This document shows, one piece after another, positions 55,866-64,000 of a stretch of DNA of 64,000 nt (position 1 is the stretch's first letter; the number at the start of each line of letters is the position of its first letter). The notes beneath the pieces are model-generated. The model was not told the DNA's origin and searched no databases. It saw nothing but the letters and a program-made list of their open reading frames with translations. Source of the stretch: Agaricus subrufescens (taxonomy: Eukaryota > Basidiomycota > Agaricomycetes > Agaricales > Agaricaceae); assembly GCA_029945375.1 (NCBI GenBank), contig CM057064.1, positions 1,116,001 through 1,180,000 of the forward strand, read 5' to 3'. The translations under genes were made by a program, and so were the position numbers.

Positions 55866-57355
55866 GAAGGAAAGCTTATAGAATGTTACGGTGGTGGTGG
55901 TGCTCCTTTGCGAGTGTAGGTGCGTTGTGTAGTTTTAGTACTGGACGCCTTTCTGCTGAGGTATACCTGGCCTCCTGAGAGCGTTGAGAGCGGGTATAGT
56001 TCAAAGGGCATTGCAGGTGATGAATGTAGAGGTAGGACGGATTGGCGTCTAGGAGGTATTATTTTTGTCGTGAGTTCACCATTTTTCGCCTGTCTTGTGG
56101 ATAATATCATTCCTCGCTGTACAATGGCATGATATCCGAGGCTATAACAACAGAATGGAAAAACTGTTGAGCCTTGGAATCACCACCAGTATGTCAATTA
56201 TCGTTCAAGAAATGATATCATTTCCCGACTAGCATCCCTAGCCAAATTTTACTGCTCCCCGAGTAACAATTAGGCTAGTTGTATGGAGCAGATTGGTGAT
56301 CAGATTGATGGAGGTACCAGTGGTTGCGGTGAGCTCAGTGAAACTTTGTGTTCGAGTGCTGTCAGCGCTTGTTTTGTGTGTAAAACTGACTCAGTCGAGG
56401 GCGAAAGGGTATGTCTAGTTTGTTCTTGTCGAGTAGCTCCGTTACGGCGTAAGTTGTGTATGTGTGAACCTCTGTTAGGTTGATGCTCCGACAATATATA
56501 CAAGGTGCATCAAGCCAAGTCAAGTTTGGGGCCAATCATGAGAGATTTATCGGTTGGAGTATACAGTAGGAAACTTGAATCAGAATCGACTAGTTAGCGA
56601 CCATCTTTGAGTTAAAGTTTAGGTGTGGGAAACGGCGGTGGGTTCAAGGGCCGCATCATCCGGAGAGGCCTTTATTCGGTCAACTCAATGAATCCATTCT
56701 CTTTTGCTTTTTTTTACGGGAAACAGCGCCTTTTGGATTGTATTCACGTCGGGTGGAGCCCAGTGCCGCAAATACTCCGACTCATTATCGGAACCGTTTG
56801 TGCTCCCTATGGTAAATCGATTGGTAGCTGCGATCTGTCCGAATGTGCCTCTGCGATAAGGACCTCTGCGGGGTCTGCGCTGCGCTTTTACGCGAAGGGC
56901 TAGTGCGCATATAAGGGCCAGGCCCAATCACTATCATGGTCATTGCAGAACCGGCAATCAAATTCATCACTTACAACCCCTGACAGGACATGCGAACATA
57001 AGTTAATTCAACGTTCTCACTCCATCTCGCTTGCTTCTTGTCGTCATACCTAAAAGCATGAAATCATGTACGGTTTTGTGTACCTACTGCTTGTGCTTCA
57101 CAAATCCCGGTTTGAACGCAAGGTGTAAGAAGCTTATTCGAAAATCAAATTATGAAATTGATTGCCATAAGGCCCGAGGGCTATCCCCCGTTGGTCCAGC
57201 ATAGCACGCTGAGCAGCAAGCGAAGAGGTATTCATCGGAATATACATAGCAACAGTCCATATGGTCATCAGCGCATCAGTTCTTTCTTCCTGGAGCTTAA
57301 ATAGCTTCAAGGATGACCAGATTCTGCCTCTTCAGAGGACACCTGTTCCTCCATC
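55866..57355. other. Intergenic
   Basis: About 1.5 kb without a supported gene. Short frames on both strands have no motif and no splice continuation. The last part is the trehalase promoter. Confidence 0.5.
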
Positions 57356-60250
57356 ATGGCGCCTTTGACAGCCCTCACTCAGCTGGCTTGCCTGCTTGGT
57401 GCTGCAAGTGTTCTAGCTCAGAATTCGACCGCTCCTCCAACTCTTACCCTGTCAACTGCGATTCCAACTGCTACCGCATCTACAAGCTCGGATCTTCCTT
57501 CTCAGGAACCCTTGCCACCGAAGCAGGCATGGTGTCCTTCTGAGATCTTCTGTGCAGGACAAGTGGGTGGTATCATTACCGTCTGCTTCGTTACTGACTG
57601 CCACGTCTTCTTTCCCCAGCTTTTGCAGACCGTCAATATTGCTCATCTGTTCCCCGATGATAAGACCTTTGCCGACAAGGTAACGAGCCAGCTTTTGTAT
57701 CTGTACTATACTAGCCTCTGAAGTTACCTCTTTAGCCCACGAGCAAGTCTGCACAAGAAGTACTAGCCGCTTTCCGGAACATTACGAATAATACTACGTA
57801 CGGCCAAGTCATCGACTTCGTAGAACAGAACTTCGCTGGAGAAGGTCTTGAACTAGAGGCACTTTCCATATCTGACTTCGATCCGAATCCTCCGTTCTTA
57901 AAGAACGTCACAAATCCATTGGTTCAGGCTTGGTCGAAAGTTGTCCATGGTTTTTGGACTCAACTTATTCGAGGCACAAACTCCTCCGATCTTTGTTCCG
58001 GTTCGAAGTGTGAGAGCTCTCTGATTCCGTTGAACCATACTTTCGTCGTTCCAGGTAAGCTTCACGTCTTGTTGATTTCATGGATATCCTTTGACGATTT
58101 CGCTCCCCCCAGGTGGTCGATTCAGGGAACAATACTACTGGGACAGTTTCTGGATCGTGGAAGGCCTTCTCGAGTCCAAACTTTTCTCTGTCGTAAACAG
58201 CACACTTCAGAACTTCATGGATGAGCTCGATACGATTGGGTTTATCCCTAATGGAGGTCGAATTTATTGTCAGTGACACTTTCGATTATCTCGGAACACA
58301 TACTTTACGGCTGTTCATCCAGATTTGGACCGATCGCAGCCTCCGCTTTTCATTCAGATGCTTGATCGGTATGTCAAAGTCACCGGAGATAAGTCGATCT
58401 TGAACAGGGCACTTCCACTTGCCGAGGTATGTATCCCGAATACGCCACCAACCCTTCGTGCTAACGTTTTCTATAGAAAGAACTCGCTTGGTGGCGCAAA
58501 GATCGGTCATTAATGGTCAAGAGCCCTTTTACGAACCAGACACACCTAGTATACCGTTACAACGTAAACAACAGCGCTCCTCGCCCCGAATCTTATTTGA
58601 CTGGTGAACCATTTGTTTGCGAATGTCGACAGTTTGTTGACTTCTTTGATACAGATTATTTGACTGCCAATGACCCTAATGGTCCCACCCTCAATGACAC
58701 CCAAAAGGCTGACTTGTATGCCGAGCTCGCTAGTGGTGCTGAAACAGGTATGCATTTGAAAGTATATATTGGTGTAGGTCCTAACATAGATCAAGGTTGG
58801 GATTATACCTTAAGGTGGTTCAAAGACGGAGATAACGATGGCTCCTTGAGAAATCTTGGTGTCCGTGAATTAGTCGCCGTAGACTTGAACAGTATCTTAT
58901 GTGAGGAGCATCCCTCTTTCGCTACCAGCTTATCATTCTAACGTTTATTGCAGATCGCGACCACATTGCCCTCGCTGATCTATATGGTTCTGCGAATAAG
59001 AAACAAGCTGATGCGCACCGTTCAGAGGCTGCTGACCTTCGCGCTGCAGTGCTGGATCTTTTATGGGATAATGACAAAGTAGGGACACCCCTCTAATCAT
59101 AATGGCTATAATTCAAGGTTCCATTAAACCAGCTCGCATTCTATGACTTCAATATTGCCACAAACCAAAGGAAAAACTTCTTCAGCGTTGTCAACTTCTA
59201 TCCCGCGTGGAGTGGAATCATACCAGATGCCCTTCTCAAGGATAGCAAGGCCGCCTTCGGTCACTTCGCATCTGTTAACCTGGCACTCAATCGTTACAAC
59301 GGCACATTCCCTACTACTTTTGCTGAGACTGGCCTGCAATGGTAAGTGTATCGTATAACTTCCCCCACAATTCTCGACGTCATACTTAATGGGCTCTAGG
59401 GATGCTCCCAACGCATGGGCCCCTCATCAATATATTATCCTTCAGGCCTTACGTGCCCTACCTGCCAACATTAGTTCAGGCAGTCCACCATCATTACAAG
59501 ATGGACAATCCAGCTGGAATCTAATCCCCTCTGGACAACTCGGCATGGACGAGAACCAACTCCCACAACAACCCTCCAACACTGGTAATATCACCAACAC
59601 TGGCCCGGGTGCGGACATTAATGCTGGGATTGGCACTGTCGTGAATGGCGGTAATGCAACATCCGGAGAGGGTTGGAGTGAAATTCTCCAGAGGGAAATC
59701 GCTAATAGGTATATCACTAGTGTCTTCTGTAGCTGGTACGTGGGCGACTCCCTTCCTGGGCGCATATTATTGACGATATATACACTCAGGGTGGCAACGG
59801 GCGGTTCTATAGAAGGCTTCGTTCAAAGGCTTCCACCCGAAATACTGAATATCACTCAAAGCGTCAACAACACCGGAAATGTACGTCTCCTCCCAGGTCC
59901 TGCCCTATCACCTCCTCGCTAATTCCTAAAATAAGATGTTCGAGAAATTTTCTGCTTTCGATGTCGACTCAGGTGGTAGAGGTGGAGAATACACCGTCCA
60001 GGTTCGTTCTCAGCGTCCCTATTAAATTGAGTTACCCGTGTAACCAATTGATGTTCTTTTCTAACAGGCTGGATTTGGTTGGACCAACGGCCTCGTTTTA
60101 TGGATTGCTAGCAACTATGGCGACAAGCTTAATGCTCCCGTTTGTCCACCTCTCACGGCAGACAGCAACCAAACGTCTTCGGCCAGCTTAAACACATCTC
60201 CCATTATGTGGATTATGGCAGTAGCGACCGCTATTATCACCTTATTGTGA
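57356..60250 (+). CDS. Secreted, probably GPI-anchored GH37 trehalase
   Basis: Fourteen exons (starts 57356, 57620, 57736, 58113, 58323, 58477, 58655, 58796, 58954, 59133, 59400, 59790, 59936, 60068) give 726 residues. A signal peptide (MAPLTALTQLACLLGAASVLA) is followed by a Thr/Ser-rich linker and the (alpha/alpha)6 catalytic domain. Both trehalase signatures are present: PGGRFREQYYWDSFW and QWDAPNAWAPHQY. The catalytic acid lies in ETGWDYTLRWF, and the base Glu in GGEYTVQAGFGWTNG. Many N-glycosylation sites (NST, NNT, NDT) and a C-terminal hydrophobic tail (PIMWIMAVATAIITLL) point to wall or membrane attachment. An Asn/Gly/Thr-rich insertion (about residues 570-610) follows the second signature. 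It hydrolyses trehalose to glucose outside the cell. Confidence 0.93.
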
Positions 60251-60502
60251 GAAGAATACCCAAGTCGTGGTTCCTTCGCTGGGACATTAGTGTCTATGGT
60301 TTTGATTATGTGTAGAAAAAATTGTTTATGGAATTCAAGTGGCTGTAGGCTGCAATAAATGTAACATTTTGAGTTTCTCGGCTTCCAACGAGAACGGCGA
60401 ACGCAAACAGCACGATATTTCATTTACCCTAAGACAAAGAATAAAATCCAATCCTACACGTCATGCTACCTAACAAACATAGATTATACAATGTAACTTT
60501 GA

Positions 60503-61353
60503 CTAACAAGGTGGATTAGCAATAACACTCGAAGCAGTCTTAAACAAAGCAATTTCAGCATTCCTCCTGTTAACCAATCCCTGTAAAACCTGTCCACCAG
60601 CAAACACCCACTTCGGCAACTCCTGAGAAGCAACAGTATTCGGATCTTCACCATTATTTAACCTAGCAATCAAAGTAGAACTTCCGGCTGCACCACATCC
60701 TTCATTGAAAGCCCACGAAACGAGAGCTCCATATTGATTCTCGTTAAGCCTGATGTTATCATTGACGTCTGCGGTGATACAGTTCTGGAAGGTCACCAAA
60801 TCCGATTTCAAGAGGGTAGTGGCAGTGGTGGTGGTGAGAGGGAAGGAGAAGGGTACTTCGGCACAACCGCTGGTTTGACAGAGGTGACCGTAACCGACAG
60901 TGGGAAGTCCGATCGGGTCAGGAGCGGGACTGGGTACAAATCCCTCGAATTGTTTTATGAGGTTAATCGTAGCAGTGTTGACTGCCTTGGCAGCACAACT
61001 CGAGCCAGATATACAGCACTTGAAGTCCGTCGGCCCAGGGCAAAGTCCTATCAATCCCATTCAGTGATTGGTGCATATACATATAGAAAAACAGACAAAC
61101 CCGAAAGAGTGTTACCACTGGCGCACTGGCTAGTCCAGCGGCAGTTACCGCCTGTGCTACAGGATGTTTTGGTGCAGCACCTAATGTTGTCCGGGTCATT
61201 GGGGCAAAAGCCAACGGCGGATTTACCACCACCCGAGCTACAAGTGGTAGTATCGATGCAGACTCCTGGAGTACCATTGACGGAGCAAACACCGTTCACG
61301 GCTGCCTGAGCAAGGGCAGCAGAAGCGATTAAGAGAGAGAGAGATTTGAACAT
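60503..61353 (-). CDS. Secreted GH24 lysozyme (phage-type muramidase)
   Basis: Two exons (61116-61353, 60503-61047) give 260 residues. A signal peptide (MFKSLSLLIASAALAQA) is followed by a Cys-rich N-terminal module of about 85 residues (CSVNGTPGVCIDTTTC, NIRCCTKTSCSTGGNCRW, FKCCISGSSC). The catalytic GH24 domain has NLIKQFEGF with the catalytic Glu and LPTVGYGHLC, then LNENQYGALVSWAFNEG, GSSTLIARLN and GLVNRRNAEIALF. Related fungal enzymes cleave bacterial peptidoglycan; the GH24 fold is otherwise typical of bacteriophages, so an ancient transfer is likely. TATAAAA lies 44-50 bp upstream of the ATG. It converges on the trehalase gene. Confidence 0.92.
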
Positions 61354-62253
61354 TTGTGGCGAGAGCAGATAATTTAGAAAATCAGCAGCCTCCGTATTTT
61401 ATACTGGGGATATCGCGATCTCAGGCCCCGTGAACAAGCGCCATGCGGAAGATTCAAGTTTTGGCAGCAAGATGGTCACGTCAACGTCAGCTGCAGCCGT
61501 AGAGACCAAAATATTAATCGAGTGATACCGAGATTGACAGGTACCTGTGATAGATCGATAGGCAAACGTCAATCCGAAGCGCCCGCAAGCGTGCTTCTAA
61601 CGATGTGCCAAGATTACGTGCATGGATAGAATGCATTGTGGCGGCTGGAAAAACACACACATCCACTTCTATACCGACAGCGGCACACGAACACGAGAAA
61701 GGAGTTTCCATATGTTACCATGAAGCAACTGTGTCCGCATGCACACCGTTTGTTCTCTGAATACAAATTCATGGTCGTGAGACATGATGCTAGCATCCTG
61801 GGACGGAACAACAGTGGTTGGAAAGAATGATGAGATGAGGACTCGTCTGACTCCTGAAACAGCTGGGAGCGACCTCAACATCGTTCTACCTGGAAATATC
61901 ATACGCGCATCAGGTACCGCACACAGGAGATCAGATACACGTTGATATCTCTCAAGGAATAACTGACAGTTTGCGACCAAGTGACAGATTATCAGGGCGG
62001 GAGAATAGCGAATTGATCAATAACAATAAACTAGTTGCTATCCAAGCTGTATCCAGTGATGTATATCTGATGATGTATATCAGAGCTGCATTATAACGAA
62101 TCTTGTGATGAGGTGGGGTCGGTGATGGCGAGGAAAGGAGGAAAATATTTAGGCAATACAGTAGTGTCGGAGAACGTCGCATGTTTGGCCCGGTAAGCAG
62201 CTGAAAGAGCGGTTAAGACGATTGAGTTGTTTGTAATCCGAGTGGGGTTGCGA
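61354..62253. other. Intergenic, with the lysozyme TATA box at 61397-61403
   Basis: On the minus strand TATAAAATA precedes the lysozyme start at close range. The remainder, up to the 3' end of the Msp1 gene, shows no coding frame that I can support. Confidence 0.5.
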
Positions 62254-63774
62254 CTAATCATCTTCCGCTAACCGTTCTATTTCATCGTTAACAACTGTCG
62301 CTGGTAGAGGACTTGTGCCATCATGCACAAAGAAGTCTTCAAGAGCGAGCGGCCGTACGTTGAAACCCTGGATTGACTATGAGCCAGTCATCAAGAAGAA
62401 GTACGGTAAGAGAGGTACCTCGAGTTGCCCTTTTGCCAACATCTCCTCATTTCCTTCTGCACTCCGCATGATCTCACGTACAGGAACCATAGCAGCATTT
62501 CGACATAACTCTCTCAGGTCCGAGCCTGAATGACCTTCGGTAGCCTCTGCTAGCGCTACCATCGGAAAACCTGGCGCGAGTTGAGTGTCCTTTAGCATCT
62601 AGTTGATAATATTCATCAACGGGGACAACCCAGAGTGTAGTAGAGAAACATACAAGGTTGAGAATTTTCAAGCGTTGATCATAATTCGGTAATCCGACTG
62701 CGAAACGCTTGGGCATACGCCGGAGGATGGCAGAGTCAATGTCATTAGGTCGGTTAGTCGCGCCAAGGACTAGTATCCGGTCTGTGCTTGAAGTAAGACC
62801 ATCCCAGAGGCTGTTATGGCTTCAGTTTCGGCAAGGCTTCTAGAAAAGAGAAGTACGCACGTCATGAATTCTGCTTTCATCATGCCTGTTACTTCGTGGT
62901 CCCCCTTTGTCCTCTCTCGTAAGAAAGAATCAATTTCATCAATAAAGATGATGCTCGGTTGCACTTTGCGTGCGAGGCTGAAAAGTCCCGCCACAAGTTT
63001 GTTGGACTCTCCGTACCACTTATTGGTAAGGACGGATGCCGCGATATTGATAAATGTCGCCCCAGACTCCTTAGCAAGAGCCTTGGCAAGCATGGTCTTC
63101 CCGCACCCTGGTGGTCCAAACAATAGAACGCCTTTTGGTGCGCCTAGTAGGGATGAGGTTGATGTGAATAGATTGGGATAGAGTAGAGGATATATAACGG
63201 ATTCTCTAAGAGAGGATATGATTGTATCAAGCCCACCAATATCTGCAGCAGGAAACGTAAGATGCCACACTTATGAAGAAATTCAGCAGGAATGCAAGTA
63301 CCTGAGAAACGAACATTGATATCATCCGGATGAATGACTTCGTTTGCTACCCTCTCTGTCAAAGGGTTGAGTTACGAGGTTCGCGAGTGTCCGAGAAGAA
63401 CGCACTCTCATATTCGTCTAGTACCAGGCCAGAGTGACCAAGCCTTCGGAGTGCCTCTAGTTGTTTTTCCTTTACCTCCTCCTTCTTATCGGGACTCGTA
63501 ATACCATCGATGACCCACTGAACAAAAGGTCAGATGAAGCTGGCACAGTGGAACAGCATGACACGGGGACCCACTCGAACAGTGTAAAAGAGAGCTGCCT
63601 TGGTCATCCATTTCTGTCAGAATTCGGAGAGATTCATATATGCGTTTTACACACTTGAGAAGCCAAAAATATGGCAACTAAACATCACATGAATCTCGTC
63701 AGTTGGATACAAGAAATGAATTCCCGGAACAACGCACCCTCGAAGACGGCTCGCCGAGTCGTGGGGGACACCAT
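62254..63774 (-). CDS. msp1: Msp1/ATAD1 outer-membrane AAA ATPase
   Basis: Eight exons (63738-63774, 63655-63677, 63517-63406, 63302-63355, 62861-63242, 62654-62810, 62419-62598, 62254-62376) give 355 residues, close to yeast Msp1 (362). A short hydrophobic N-terminal segment ([18 protein letters not shown]) is the likely anchor; part of it is encoded by a 23-nt exon. The linker [16 protein letters not shown] precedes the AAA core: Walker [14 protein letters not shown], pore loop KWYGES, Walker [11 protein letters not shown], sensor-1 [10 protein letters not shown], arginine fingers ILRRMPKRF, and [11 protein letters not shown]. Msp1 extracts mislocalised tail-anchored proteins from mitochondrial outer membranes. 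The anchor is weaker than usual, so an additional small exon there is possible. Confidence 0.9.
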
Positions 63775-64000
63775 GAGTGAGATAGCGCTCAGCTAGAGTT
63801 GTTCGCAAAAGCGCTGGTTATCGGAGCCGTGGTCGGTGAGTGGAGCAGGGATGTGAAGGCAAAACTCCCGACACGATGAATGCAGTGACGTTGTGTCACG
63901 TCCCACTCCGGGTCACATTCCCGCTATTTATAGCTTTACCGGACAACTCGATGCAGCTAGGCACAACAGTCTCTTTCTACTTGCAATACCAGTCTGATCA
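63775..64000. other. Upstream region of msp1, cut by the window edge
   Basis: Contains the promoter of the minus-strand Msp1 gene and possibly the start of a divergent gene outside the window (TATTTATAG near 63925 on the plus strand, followed by a CT-rich stretch). No coding frame visible. Confidence 0.4.

Noticed and set aside
1..64000. Transposon ends, terminal inverted repeats or reverse transcriptase motifs
   Set aside because: None seen when scanning; the only clear duplication is the NLR 5' region, which carries no transposase or target-site pattern.

Overview
This window reads as nuclear DNA of a filamentous basidiomycete, most likely an agaricomycete. The genes are split by many short GT-AG introns, mostly 45-80 nt. 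An F-box gene lies beside a NACHT (NLR-like) gene. There is a Cys-rich secreted protein of a type I recall from agaricomycete secretomes, and the conserved proteins (mitofusin, Vts1, NAD-GDH, PRMT3, Msp1, RBM25) are fungal in architecture. Coding models were spliced by hand; for nearly all of them the exon lengths sum to a multiple of three and every junction restores the family motif. No prokaryotic features, CRISPR arrays, tRNA or rRNA genes were recognised.

Layout. 0-5.3 kb: two diverged direct copies of an NLR 5' region flank an F-box gene; the first NLR copy is a truncated fragment and the second leads into an apparently intact NACHT gene. 6.7-9.5 kb: a large low-complexity protein with a C-terminal CaaX box. 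10.2-12 kb: a ribosomal-L1-domain ribosome-biogenesis protein. 12.4-14.7 kb: an alpha/beta hydrolase with 20-nt and 10-nt microexons. 16 kb: a possible 28-aa microprotein with a TATA box. 19-20.5 kb: a quinone oxidoreductase. 21.5-23.4 kb: a small membrane protein and an internally duplicated secreted protein. 24.9-29.8 kb: the mitofusin Fzo1 and the RNA-binding protein Vts1, head to head across about 112 bp. 30.7-32.1 kb: a short-chain dehydrogenase. 33.7-37.7 kb: NAD-glutamate dehydrogenase (16 exons). 38-47 kb: two paralogous 2-oxoglutarate/Fe(II) oxygenases with a second short-chain dehydrogenase between them. 47.3-56 kb: Sm protein G, PRMT3, two small low-complexity proteins, a CCDC25/Jlp2 homologue and RBM25. 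57.3-61.4 kb: a GPI-type GH37 trehalase converging on a secreted GH24 lysozyme. 62.2-63.8 kb: the Msp1 AAA ATPase.

How the genes fit together. Most of the window is housekeeping: splicing (SmG, RBM25), RNA and ribosome biology (Vts1, L1-domain protein), mitochondrial outer membrane upkeep (Fzo1, Msp1) and nitrogen metabolism (GDH). Accessory parts are the NLR/F-box repeat region, the oxygenase-SDR-oxygenase trio, and the secreted proteins. The most distinctive signals are (i) recurrent microexons of 7-23 nt, including a 7-nt exon in both oxygenases that completes the catalytic Asp codon, and (ii) a good-quality intron whose donor lies inside the CaaX-encoding codons of the 7-9 kb gene, so that splicing would swap the lipidation motif for another tail. 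No wholly new multi-gene system could be demonstrated from sequence alone.
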